This document shows, one piece after another, positions 52,284-59,594 of a DNA stretch of 62,064 nt. Numbering within the stretch: position 1 is the stretch's first letter; every line of letters starts with the position of its first letter. The notes under the pieces are model-generated. The model did not search any database. It saw nothing but the letters and a program-made list of their open reading frames with translations, and was not told the origin of the DNA. Made by a program: the position numbers and the translations under genes. Source of the stretch: an uncultured Porphyromonadaceae bacterium (GTDB taxonomy: Bacteria; Bacteroidota; Bacteroidia; Bacteroidales; Muribaculaceae); NCBI GenBank assembly GCA_937921035.1, contig CALEUL010000042.1, positions 1-62,064 on the forward strand, in the 5' to 3' direction.

Positions 52284-52311
52284 GGCGGCGCGCCCGGATG
52301 GGTGCGCCGCC
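52284..52311 (+). terminator. Bidirectional terminator between the amidase gene and surE
   Basis: A GC-rich stem (52284-52291 with 52304-52311, plus an inner CCC/GGG-like pairing) is followed on the plus strand by TGTTTTTAT. It is 19 bases after the amidase stop and 23 bases from the surE stop. Confidence 0.85.
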
Positions 52312-52334
52312 TGTTTTTATATCGCTATTGTTTC

Positions 52335-53120
52335 TTATCCGTTCAGTTCCGCCATCCGTATGGCAAGCTGTTTAATGGCATCGTGTGCCGTCTGGTCGGT
52401 AGAAACAGGCACAATACTTATATATCCGCGCTCCAGCCAGTACTCATCGGTATCGTCGGCATCAGGTTCAAGATTTACAAACCTGCCGGAAAGCATGTAG
52501 AAAGGCATGCCTGTGGGGTCCAGATAACGCTGGTAGCTGTCGGTCCAGTATCCGCGTGCAGCGCGGCACACCTTGATACCTTTTGGAAGGACTTTGGCGG
52601 GTATATTCACATTCAGACAAATGCCCTCGGGCAAACCGCCGTCCAGCACCACACCTGCAATAGCAGCCACAAAGGCCGTGGAAAGAGAGAAATCGGCCTT
52701 CATTGAATGATGCATCAGAGAGAATCCCACAGAAGGAATACCTTCCAGACACCCTTCGAGGACAGCACCCATAGTACCGGAATAAATAACATTGATACCG
52801 GCATTGGAGCCGTGGTTGATGCCTGCAAACACTATATCGGGACGGCGCGGCAATATATTAGCCAAGGCAAGCTTCACACAGTCTACCGGTGTGCCGTTTA
52901 CAGTAAACAGCCTAACGCCCTCCGACCTAGCCGGGAGCTCGGTTATGCGCAACGGCACATTGATACTGAGTGCCGAAGACTGGCCGGAATGTGGATGTGC
53001 AGGAGCGACGACATACACATCGCCCATAGATTTCACACAATCGGCAAGATGATGTATGCCGAGAGCGTTCACACTGTCGTCGTTAGTTATAAGTATAAGT
53101 TTTCGTGATGGATTTTCCAT
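52335..53120 (-). CDS. surE: 5'/3'-nucleotidase SurE
   Basis: A metal-dependent survival-protein-type nucleotidase that dephosphorylates nucleoside 5'- and 3'-monophosphates. The 261-residue protein has the metal-binding acidic pair in LITNDDSVNALGI (Asp 14 and 15), the second site in the SGQSSA loop (about 46-51) and GINHGSNAGINVIYSGTMGA (about 100-119). The family usually has NDDG; here the Gly is Ser, a minor change common in Bacteroidales. The length is normal. It is cytoplasmic and a single-gene unit with a good promoter (53189-53220), convergent with the amidase operon. Confidence 0.95.
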   Translation of the reverse strand: MENPSRKLILITNDDSVNALGIHHLADCVKSMGDVYVVAPAHPHSGQSSALSINVPLRITELPARSEGVRLFTVNGTPVDCVKLALANILPRRPDIVFAGINHGSNAGINVIYSGTMGAVLEGCLEGIPSVGFSLMHHSMKADFSLSTAFVAAIAGVVLDGGLPEGICLNVNIPAKVLPKGIKVCRAARGYWTDSYQRYLDPTGMPFYMLSGRFVNLEPDADDTDEYWLERGYISIVPVSTDQTAHDAIKQLAIRMAELNG

Positions 53121-53188
53121 AATGTCTTATTCCGGTTATTGCTGATATTAACGCGGTGAGACAAACAAAGTTCGACCCGCGCAGTGCA

Positions 53189-53220
53189 AAGATACACATA
53201 ATCCGCTTTTGCACCAAATT
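53189..53220 (-). promoter_or_regulatory. Promoter of surE
   Basis: A minus-strand TATCTTTG -7 box (plus 53189-53196) and a TTTG -33 box (plus 53217-53220) are 20 bases apart. The predicted start is about 60 bases upstream of the surE ATG. Confidence 0.75.
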
Positions 53221-53279
53221 GAGAAGGACGCCGACATTTATTTCGCAGCATGATGTCGGGAACTATCGCTTTTTTTGTA

Positions 53280-53287
53280 ATTTTGTA
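53280..53287 (+). promoter_or_regulatory. -7 box of the GT2 gene
   Basis: TAATTTTG lies 17 bases upstream of the ATG at 53305, giving a nearly leaderless transcript. No clear -33 box is seen. Confidence 0.55.
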
Positions 53288-53304
53288 TTTCTAAAACAGA
53301 TCTG

Positions 53305-54489
53305 ATGTACATATCACCGCAATTGACCTCTACTTCCATCTGGCTGCTTGCCGCATGTTTTTTGTGCGTGCTGCTGCTTACCGCCATATATCTTTTCAGG
53401 GTACGAAACGTTATCTCCTGGCGCCGGCGCTGCGACCGCGAGCGTGCCGACAAACCCAGTTCCGACTTTCTACCGGCTTCTGTTGTGGTATTTTCGCAAG
53501 GAGATGCCGACAACCTGTCGCATCTCCTGGGGCAGATACTGGCCCAGGACTACCCCGCTGCTTTCGAAGTGATTGTAGTGAACGAAGGCGAATCGTCCGA
53601 TGTACGCGACACTGTTTCAATGCTTCGTGCAACCCACAACAACCTGTACCTTACCTTCACTCCCGAAGGAGTCGTGAACCTCAGCCGCAAAAAATTAGCA
53701 CTTACTTTGGGAATCAAAGCGGCACGCTACGATATTGTGGTGCTTACCACCACAGCCGCCGACATCGAATCCAGCCTGTGGCTTCGCCGAATGATGGCTC
53801 CGTTCGATAAGGAAGGCCGCACAGAAATTGTGCTTGGCTTCTCTTATATCGATCCTGACGAAGACAAGGCTTTCGGCTACCGCCGCCGCGCCTTCGACAC
53901 CGTGGCCGAGGGCGTACGCTGGCTTGGCGTTGCAATTGCAGGCAAACCTTTCCGCGGAACCGAATACAACATCGCATACCGCCGCGAGGCCTTTATGCGC
54001 AACAAAGGTTTCGCCCGCTCGCTAAACCTGTGTTATGGCGACGACGATATCTTCGTAAACGAGATAGCACGTCCGGAGAACACCGTTGTGGAACTGTCAG
54101 ACGAATCCATAGTGCGCCTGCGCCACGGCAACCATCCGCGCATATTCATGGAACGCACGCTGCGACGAATGTTCACCGAGGGGCACATACGCCGTCGCCC
54201 GCGAATTCTGTTCACTCTTGGCGGCTGGCTTCAGATTGCCGCGCTTGCATGCGGCATCACCGCCGCATGGATCGGATATCCGAACATGCAGGCCACTATT
54301 GTAGCTTCCGTGATCATACTTGCCATGTTCGGCGTAGACATCTACTTCTGGCGTAGCGCCATGAAGGCTCTGAAATCGCGCAAAATGCTGCTAACACTGC
54401 CCTGGTTCTCCATCACCTACCCTCTGCGCAAGCTATCGCGACGTCTGCGCTCTCCATTCGCAAAACAGAAAAAATACACCTGGGACTAA
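53305..54489 (+). CDS. Membrane-anchored family 2 glycosyltransferase
   Basis: A 394-residue GT-A fold glycosyltransferase. One N-terminal membrane helix (about 10-31), a basic stretch, then the GT2 domain (about 55-280) with VSVVVFSQ-like ASVVVFSQGDADNLSHLL (about 58-75) and the sugar-nucleotide side EVIVVNEG (about 88-95). The acceptor side carries GYGDDD-like CYGDDDIFVNEIA (about 243-255). Two C-terminal helices (about 300-350) and a basic tail complete it. The usual DxD metal motif is replaced by TTTAADIES around 150-158, so the metal-binding residues need checking. Substrate and product are unknown; cell-surface glycan or lipid glycosylation is likely. It is a single gene. Confidence 0.87.
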   Translation: MYISPQLTSTSIWLLAACFLCVLLLTAIYLFRVRNVISWRRRCDRERADKPSSDFLPASVVVFSQGDADNLSHLLGQILAQDYPAAFEVIVVNEGESSDVRDTVSMLRATHNNLYLTFTPEGVVNLSRKKLALTLGIKAARYDIVVLTTTAADIESSLWLRRMMAPFDKEGRTEIVLGFSYIDPDEDKAFGYRRRAFDTVAEGVRWLGVAIAGKPFRGTEYNIAYRREAFMRNKGFARSLNLCYGDDDIFVNEIARPENTVVELSDESIVRLRHGNHPRIFMERTLRRMFTEGHIRRRPRILFTLGGWLQIAALACGITAAWIGYPNMQATIVASVIILAMFGVDIYFWRSAMKALKSRKMLLTLPWFSITYPLRKLSRRLRSPFAKQKKYTWD

Positions 54490-54540
54490 TCCGATTCCCA
54501 GCGACACCTACTTTCGGTATGACGGGCATGTCATACCAAA

Positions 54541-54568
54541 CAAGGGCTATCCTCACGGACAGCCCTTG
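54541..54568 (+). terminator. Terminator of the GT2 gene (bidirectional)
   Basis: Perfect 8-base outer arms (54541-54548 and 54561-54568) and a small inner CC/GG pair. CTTTTC follows on the plus strand, TTTGG on the minus strand. It can also stop the leftward transcript predicted from 54664. Confidence 0.75.
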
Positions 54569-54664
54569 CTTTTCTTACACATAGTACTTAATGTTAGATT
54601 TATATGTCTATTCCAGATTTGTTTAATATGAAAAAGCATTTAAGAATGCTTGTCGTATCATTTC
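54541..54664 (-). ncRNA. Candidate small RNA with its own promoter
   Basis: A consensus promoter on the minus strand (TAACTTTG at plus 54670-54677, TTTG at plus 54697-54700, 19-base spacer) points into a stretch with no gene. A transcript from about 54664 would include a hairpin (54634-54651) followed by T residues and end at the strong terminator at 54541-54568, about 120 nucleotides. A 12-codon ATG frame lies at its start. The product and function are unknown and the call is inference from promoter plus terminator. Confidence 0.35.
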
Positions 54665-54982
54665 CACTACAAAGTTAATCACAAAAAACTAAGAAACAAA
54701 ACAATCCGACACCGATTCTGAAAAGACTTGCGAATAGTATTTAACCGAATAGTGGAATTAATTTGAAAAATGTCAAAATTCAAAACATTTTATGAACAAG
54801 AAGCTATACAAAGCACATATTAGGCTAAATATTTAATAAATATCTAAATAATGTTAAACCAATAACCGGTTTACGGTTGTCGCATTTGTCTGTATGTCAA
54901 ATGTCAGAAACTATGGAATTTATCGGTATCGGGCTCAATCAATCTACCTACCGTAGGCTTACGGGATGAATAGAATACACGC
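54569..54982. other. AT-rich 414-base region without protein genes
   Basis: The stretch between the GT2 terminator and the GH3 terminator is AT-rich and shows no credible protein gene on either strand. It holds the small-RNA promoter described at 54670-54700 and a perfect 11-base odd palindrome CCTACCGTAGG at 54949-54959. I see nothing else in it. Confidence 0.5.
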
Positions 54983-55027
54983 AAAAAAAAACGGTCCGGC
55001 AACAACTTTCCAGAAGTTACCGGACCG
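54983..55027 (-). terminator. Intrinsic terminator of the GH3 gene
   Basis: Arms CGGTCCGG (54992-54999) and CCGGACCG (55020-55027), extended by an inner AAC/GTT pair, are followed on the minus strand by nine T residues (plus 54983-54991). It begins 20 bases past the stop. Confidence 0.92.
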
Positions 55028-55046
55028 ACCTTATTATTGTGAATTA

Positions 55047-57377
55047 TCAGATATTAGGAGTGTCCCATTTCTTGGTTTTCGTGCAGTTGACTTTAACAGT
55101 CTGATTGGCTACCTTGAGTTCGAACTCGCCCTCTTCGAGAATCCACTTGTAATCACTGCCTACAAAGGCAAGTTTCTTGGCGGGAAGCTCGAAAGTAACG
55201 GTCTTGGTCTCGCCGGGCTGGAGTGCGATTTTTGTGAAATCGCGCAAACGGCGGTTGTCGGGAACGATAGAAGCGACGAGGTCGCTGCTGTAAAGGAGCA
55301 CAGGCTCCTTACCGGCCATGTTACCCTTGTTGGTAACGTCTACTGTAACCTTAAGAACATCGTCGGCAGTGAAAGAGGTCTTGTCGACGGTGAGGTTGCT
55401 GTAGGCATAGGTTGTATAGCTCAGACCATAGCCGAAAGGCCACTGGAGGGAAACCTTGGCGTCGTAATTGTAAGCGCCGTCCATAGTACCTACTTCCTCG
55501 CTTACCTTGTAATCGTAGTTTGCCAGCGAGTTGATTTCGCGCGGATAGGTGTACGGCAGTTTGGCCGAGAAGTTCACGTCGCCGGCAATAAGGTTTGCGA
55601 GAGCATCGCCGCCGTAATTGCCGGGGAGCATAATGTTGATGACACCAGCTGCAAGCGGTTCGATATCTGCAATGAGGCGCGGACGGCCTTCGTTAAGTAC
55701 GAGTACTATTGGCTTGCCTGTCTTAGCGAGTTCCTTGACGAGGTTTCGCTGGTTTTCGGAAAGCCAGAGGTCGGTAAGATTGCCCGGAGTCTCGCAGTAG
55801 CTGTTCTCGCCCACGCAGGCAACGATAACATCGGCATTGCGCGCCGCAGCCACAGCCTTGGCGATTTCGGGAGCATTCTCCTCGAAGTACTGACCGTTTT
55901 CCTTATATGTTACACCCTGCTCGAGCTTTACATTGGCGGCGCCATACTTGTTGCACATTGCCTCGAATATGGTATTGTACTGTTCCGATAACGGTTCGGA
56001 GTTGGCGCCCTGCCATGTGTAGCTCCAGCCGCCGTTGAGACAGCGCATCTGGTTTGCGTTGGGGCCAGTTACAAGAATGCGTTTGCCCTTTGCGATGGGG
56101 AGAACACCTTCGTTCTTAAGAAGCACTTCGGAACCTTCGGCGGCGGCGAGAGCCGTGGCGGCAAATTCAGCCGATCCGAATTTGGAATAATCCTCGCCGG
56201 GACCTCCCGTATTGGGCTTGTCAAAGAGACCAAGGCGATATTTGAGGCGCAAGATACGGCGGTTGGCGTCGTCGATACGGTCCATGCTCACGGCACCTTC
56301 TTCCACAAGTTCCTTAAGGAGAGTGCAGAAATCGGTGCTGTACGGGTCCATGCTCATGTCCACACCAGCATTGATGGCGATTCGGATAGCGTCTTTCTTA
56401 TCCTTTGCTACTTTCTCACGCTGGTAAAGGTTGTTGATATCGGCCCAGTCGGTAACAATCATACCGTCCCAGTTAAGGTCTTTCTTGAGCCACTGTGTAA
56501 GGTACTCGTAGCTTGCATGAACAGGCACTCCGTTGATACTGCCAGAATTCACCATTATTGTAAGCGCACCGGCTTCGATAGCGCACTTGAAAGGTTCGAA
56601 ATATTTCTCGCGCAACATGGCCGGCGACAGATATGCCGGTGTACGGTCCTTACCGCTCCAAGGCGCGCCGTATGCCATGTAATGTTTCACGCTCGTGGCG
56701 GCATTGTACGGGCCGATATGGTTTGGATCGTCGCCCTGAATGCCCTTGACGGCTTCCACAACCATCTTGGAATTGACAACCGGATCTTCACCGTAGCTCT
56801 CCCAGATACGCGGCCAGCGTGGATCGCGTCCAAGATCGACAACAGGATTGTAAACCCAGGGACAGTCGGCCGCACGACTTTCATATCCAGTGATAGCGCC
56901 AAGCTCCCTTGCCATCTCGGTATCGAATGATGCGCCAAGATTTATAGGCTGGGGATACAGCGTACCGTTCTGTATGTAGGTTGAGCCATGATTGTTGTCC
57001 AGACCATAGACAGTAGGGATGCCGAGGTATTCCATCGAATACTTCTGGATTGTGGGAATCCAGTATTGCCAGTCGCTTACAGAGCCTGCGAAAGCAGGTG
57101 CATTCAGGAACGAACCGACACGATAGTCCTTGATGGCAGTTGCCAATGATGCGGTATCCATCTGGAACGGATGATTTTTACTCCAGTCCATTTTGCCGAA
57201 CACGTCGATGTTAAGTTCAAGCATCTGGCCGATTTTGTCGTCGAGCGACATTTTGCCGAGGGTTTCCTCAACCTTTTCCTCAATGCCTTTGTCGCGCGGA
57301 ATTGCAGGCTTCACACCATTATCGGTGGAAGTACACCCGACAGCAGCAATAAGAAACATTAGCGCAAGTTTTTTCAT
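55047..57377 (-). CDS. Family 3 glycoside hydrolase lipoprotein (beta-glucosidase-like)
   Basis: A 776-residue GH3 enzyme that removes beta-linked sugars (glucose or xylose) from oligosaccharide ends. The lipoprotein signal ends at Cys 15 (AAVGCTS). The TIM-barrel domain (about 35-385) contains PTVYGLDNNHG (about 121-131), YNPVVDLGRDPRWPR (about 176-190), SVKHYMAYG (about 229-237) and the nucleophile Asp 310 in MIVTDWADI. The alpha/beta sandwich domain (about 405-630) includes VIVACVGENSY and VLVLNEGRP. An FnIII-like domain (about 660-760) ends the protein. It probably sits in the periplasm or on the surface and feeds sugars to the cell. No SusCD pair is adjacent, so it is not part of a classic utilisation locus here. 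Confidence 0.94.
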   Translation of the reverse strand: MKKLALMFLIAAVGCTSTDNGVKPAIPRDKGIEEKVEETLGKMSLDDKIGQMLELNIDVFGKMDWSKNHPFQMDTASLATAIKDYRVGSFLNAPAFAGSVSDWQYWIPTIQKYSMEYLGIPTVYGLDNNHGSTYIQNGTLYPQPINLGASFDTEMARELGAITGYESRAADCPWVYNPVVDLGRDPRWPRIWESYGEDPVVNSKMVVEAVKGIQGDDPNHIGPYNAATSVKHYMAYGAPWSGKDRTPAYLSPAMLREKYFEPFKCAIEAGALTIMVNSGSINGVPVHASYEYLTQWLKKDLNWDGMIVTDWADINNLYQREKVAKDKKDAIRIAINAGVDMSMDPYSTDFCTLLKELVEEGAVSMDRIDDANRRILRLKYRLGLFDKPNTGGPGEDYSKFGSAEFAATALAAAEGSEVLLKNEGVLPIAKGKRILVTGPNANQMRCLNGGWSYTWQGANSEPLSEQYNTIFEAMCNKYGAANVKLEQGVTYKENGQYFEENAPEIAKAVAAARNADVIVACVGENSYCETPGNLTDLWLSENQRNLVKELAKTGKPIVLVLNEGRPRLIADIEPLAAGVINIMLPGNYGGDALANLIAGDVNFSAKLPYTYPREINSLANYDYKVSEEVGTMDGAYNYDAKVSLQWPFGYGLSYTTYAYSNLTVDKTSFTADDVLKVTVDVTNKGNMAGKEPVLLYSSDLVASIVPDNRRLRDFTKIALQPGETKTVTFELPAKKLAFVGSDYKWILEEGEFELKVANQTVKVNCTKTKKWDTPNI

Positions 57378-57419
57378 GTATTACAAGTGTTATTAATTAA
57401 TGAAAATTGGTTTCAACGG

Positions 57420-57427
57420 CAAATTTA
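57420..57427 (-). promoter_or_regulatory. -7 box of the GH3 gene
   Basis: The minus-strand TAAATTTG fits the consensus and lies about 42 bases upstream of the GH3 ATG at 57377. A -33 box is not clear. Confidence 0.6.
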
Positions 57428-57500
57428 CGTTAATCTGTTGGAATAATAAGATTATCGTCAATAAAAAACAAAATTTAACGATGTACAAAAGGGGCACACC

Positions 57501-57527
57501 AAAAAAAGGACACCGGCAGAGATGTCC
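57501..57527 (-). terminator. Intrinsic terminator of the DUF4465 gene
   Basis: Arms GGACA (57508-57512) and TGTCC (57523-57527), flanked by AAAA/TTTT extension, are followed by seven T on the minus strand (plus 57501-57507). It lies about 55 bases past the stop. Confidence 0.7.
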
Positions 57528-57582
57528 TTTTCGAATTTGTCCGGGTTTATATCCGGAATGGCTGATTTATTATGAAAGATTG

Positions 57583-58581
57583 TTATTTGGCTATTTTTAG
57601 GCTGCTGTTTCCACTACGGATCACGTACACACCAGCGGGTAGGTCGCAGATACTGAAGCTGGTTCCCTCGGCCGACATAATCATGTTGCCCTGTGTGTTA
57701 TATACAGCAGCAAAGTCGCTGCCGGCCACTGTTACGGTTTTGGATGCACGGTCGTAGCTGATAGTATTCTGCGCAGCCACATTCTCTATCGAGCCAGACG
57801 ATGCCGGCTTAACAGTCAGCTTGTCCAGGCAGAAATAGCCAGGCGTGTTCATGCCCCAGGTACCAGTATCGGTGCTGTCGAGAGTGAAATAGAGTTCGTT
57901 GACAACGCCAAGCGACGACAGGTCGACATATTTCCAGCCACGGTTAACGGTGAGATCGCCATTAGCATACGAGGCAAGCGTAACCTCAACAGTTTTCTCA
58001 CTTTCGTCGGGAGCAACGCCGTGGATCGTAAGTGTGAACTTGTCGCCATTTGTGAATGCACGCGAAGGATAGAGGCCGTCCTGGATACCATAATACGCAT
58101 AACTGTTCAGGTTCACATAAACGCCGACTGCCTCATAAGCCTTGCCGTCGTTAAAGACCATGTCGTTGGGACGCTTGGACATACCCTGCATATAAAATGC
58201 CACAAGATAGGGCACACCGGCATCAACTACAGGCGCGCCGAATTCATCGGTCTTTACCGTACCGTCCTCATTGAGAACGATGCCGCCCTTTGCCATGTTG
58301 CTGTACTGCCAGGAAAGGAAATCGGTCTTCGAAGTATTGTCGACAGAATTGGAGGCAGTGAAGCCCCACCAGGTTTTATATGCACCCATCGACGAATGAA
58401 CGAACGAGAAGCACTGGCTGTCTATTGATTCTTCGTCGTCGTTGAATGTGCCGGTCCATTGTCCGGTACCCTCCTCGAAAGATAGCTCAGTCGTGGCCTT
58501 GGTGAGATCAAGAGTAATGTTTTGCGCATTTATCGCGCAAGCGCCCGAAAGCAGGGCGGCAAGAAAAATGATTTTGTTCAT
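57583..58581 (-). CDS. DUF4465 protein with T9SS sorting domain, under B12 riboswitch
   Basis: A 332-residue exported protein. With the start at 58581 (MNKIIFLAALLSG) it has a clean signal peptide ending near NAQ (residue 20). The DUF4465 beta domain spans about 25-255, with cues such as FSFVHSSMGAYKTWWGFTASNS (in parts), VPYLVAFYMQGMSKRPND and the WGMNTPGYFCLDKL end. A short type A T9SS sorting domain (about 262-332) follows, with YNTQGNMIMSAEG and LPAGVYVIRSGNSSLKIAK. A cobalamin riboswitch lies directly upstream, so the protein is made when B12 is scarce. A role in capturing cobamides or their carriers at the cell surface is likely by context. No BtuB, BtuF, BtuC or BtuD gene is next to it. 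Confidence 0.88.
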   Translation of the reverse strand: MNKIIFLAALLSGACAINAQNITLDLTKATTELSFEEGTGQWTGTFNDDEESIDSQCFSFVHSSMGAYKTWWGFTASNSVDNTSKTDFLSWQYSNMAKGGIVLNEDGTVKTDEFGAPVVDAGVPYLVAFYMQGMSKRPNDMVFNDGKAYEAVGVYVNLNSYAYYGIQDGLYPSRAFTNGDKFTLTIHGVAPDESEKTVEVTLASYANGDLTVNRGWKYVDLSSLGVVNELYFTLDSTDTGTWGMNTPGYFCLDKLTVKPASSGSIENVAAQNTISYDRASKTVTVAGSDFAAVYNTQGNMIMSAEGTSFSICDLPAGVYVIRSGNSSLKIAK

Positions 58582-58605
58582 GCGATGATATATTAAAAAG
58601 AATAA

Positions 58606-58634
58606 CCCGTTCACATATCAGCTATGCAAACGGG
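58606..58634 (-). promoter_or_regulatory. Riboswitch expression platform hairpin
   Basis: CCCGTT (58606-58611) pairs with AACGGG (58629-58634). On the minus strand TTATTCTTTTT follows just before the start codon at 58581. It can act as a terminator or sequester the translation start, and would be the switching element of the B12 riboswitch. Confidence 0.6.
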
Positions 58635-58721
58635 CCATCCGTATATCATACAATAGTATACATCGAAGTATATCATAACGATAACCGGCAACCTGTTGTC
58701 CCGCAGGCACGCTGAAAAAGC

Positions 58722-58895
58722 AGCTACGGCAGGTCTTCTGACTTATCCCCGGCAAGCCGTGCCTTCTCACCCATGCGGGCAATGACGTTGTTCGGCTACC
58801 ATTCTACGGGGCTTACAGCAGCGGGTACTGTCGCGGATTCTCACCGCGTTCCCTTTTCATTCCGTGGCTCATCGCCTGTCGCACTCTTGCAACGC
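58722..58895 (-). promoter_or_regulatory. Cobalamin (B12) riboswitch
   Basis: On the minus strand the conserved blocks of the cobalamin aptamer occur in the right order. These are a GCCAC element followed by GGGAACGCGGTGAGAATCC, CGACAGTACCCGCTGCTGTA, a GGTAGCC arm, TGGGTGAGAAGGC, and the final AAGTCAGAAGACCTGCC (plus 58725-58743). This order is diagnostic of the family. It controls the DUF4465/T9SS gene that begins 140 bases downstream. In bacteria these switches usually turn expression off when cobalamin binds. Confidence 0.95.
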
Positions 58896-58914
58896 CGGAA
58901 ACCGTATTGCACGG

Positions 58915-58946
58915 CAAAATTACAAAAAAATTAATAAGCCGCCAAA
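58915..58946 (-). promoter_or_regulatory. Promoter of the riboswitch transcript
   Basis: A minus-strand TAATTTTG -7 box (plus 58915-58922) is 20 bases from a TTTG -33 box (plus 58943-58946), immediately in front of the aptamer. A second possible -7 box (TATCTTTG, plus 59120-59127) lies 200 bases further upstream. Confidence 0.78.
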
Positions 58947-59383
58947 TTTGTATACTCAGGTTAAGGGTTGTTCGTTTATTTTAAATTCTGAACGGTTTCG
59001 TCTAACCGTTTGATGAATAAACATTTAACGGAGTATCTGAAAAGTAATGGTAACGACTAGGAAACCGTGCGATTTTCAGCGTTTTGCGGTGTTTTACTAT
59101 CAAATAACTCTTTCAGGTGCAAAGATACGACAAATCTTTGATATAGTATCCAATACAAACAGTATTCGCCATTTTTTGCCTTTCGATATATACCTATTTG
59201 CTTATGCCGTTATTTTTTGCAGATTTGGATAAAAAAGGAAAGGCAAAATTCAGGAAGCATTGAAATTCTTTACTTTAGTTAGTGCAAAAATCGAATAATT
59301 TATTGTAACTTTGCAGCGGATTCGGTGTGCATATAATACCATCCCAATTAAGATAAGTCGCAACATATATAGTGGTTTTCAAT
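58947..59383. other. AT-rich junction region before the mef gene
   Basis: About 440 bases of AT-rich sequence without a convincing protein gene on either strand. The base composition changes here from the GC-richer chromosome on the left to the AT-richer mef/mob segment on the right, so a junction of an inserted element probably lies inside. I found no tRNA, direct repeat or integrase that would fix the exact edge. A TAACTTTG -7 box at 59306-59313 points right, towards mef. Confidence 0.5.
59306..59313 (+). promoter_or_regulatory. Probable -7 box of the mef transcript
   Basis: TAACTTTG followed by CAGCGG matches the Bacteroidetes -7 element. It would give a leader of about 270 bases before the mef ATG at 59593. 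No clear -33 box is visible. Confidence 0.55.
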
Positions 59384-59455
59384 ATGATTATGAACAATTG
59401 TACAATATTAACAGGTAAAAACACCGTTAATATTGCATATCATAAACCTTGGTAA
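59384..59455 (+). CDS. Possible 23-residue leader peptide of mef
   Basis: An ATG frame of 23 codons (MIMNNC... ending ...HKPW, then TAA) lies in the mef leader. It contains the inverted repeat 59403-59416/59423-59435, and a second hairpin begins nine bases after its stop. Its place between promoter and resistance gene is like leader peptides that control ribosome-targeting drug resistance genes. No experimental evidence is known to me, and the frame could be chance. Confidence 0.4.
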   Translation: MIMNNCTILTGKNTVNIAYHKPW

Positions 59456-59594
59456 TTTTTCCACATTCAAATCTAATTAATTCGATTTGAATGTCATTGT
59501 CTTTGTAATCCGGCATGCTATTTCAGGCTTGTCGAGAGATTTTTTGTGCTATAAAATCAAGAAACATTCAAAAGATAAAAGGAAAAATTCAAAT
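59403..59594 (+). promoter_or_regulatory. Candidate translational attenuator of mef
   Basis: Two stems lie in the leader: 59403-59416 with 59423-59435 (one bulge), and a perfect 10-base stem 59464-59473 with 59484-59493. The segment ATTTGAAT at 59485-59492 can pair with ATTCAAAT at 59465-59472 or, alternatively, with ATTCAAAT at 59587-59594, which covers the first two bases of the mef start codon. The two pairings exclude each other, as in known attenuators. Direction of control cannot be read from sequence. Confidence 0.45.

Noticed and set aside
54966..55991. Long plus-strand open frame opposite the GH3 gene
   Set aside because: It is the complement of a well-conserved GH3 coding region, has no recognisable family and starts in the GH3 terminator. 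It is a by-product of codon bias.
59047..59232. 61-codon plus-strand open frame in the junction region
   Set aside because: No similarity, unusual composition, no promoter or start context; looks like chance in AT-rich DNA.
58947..59305. Search for a tRNA gene or attachment repeat as integration site
   Set aside because: I found no cloverleaf-forming sequence, no 3' tRNA fragment and no repeat that I could match to the right end, which lies outside the window.
59515..59592. 26-codon N-terminal extension of mef
   Set aside because: Mef proteins start at MEK-NW; the extension has no similarity and falls inside the regulatory leader.
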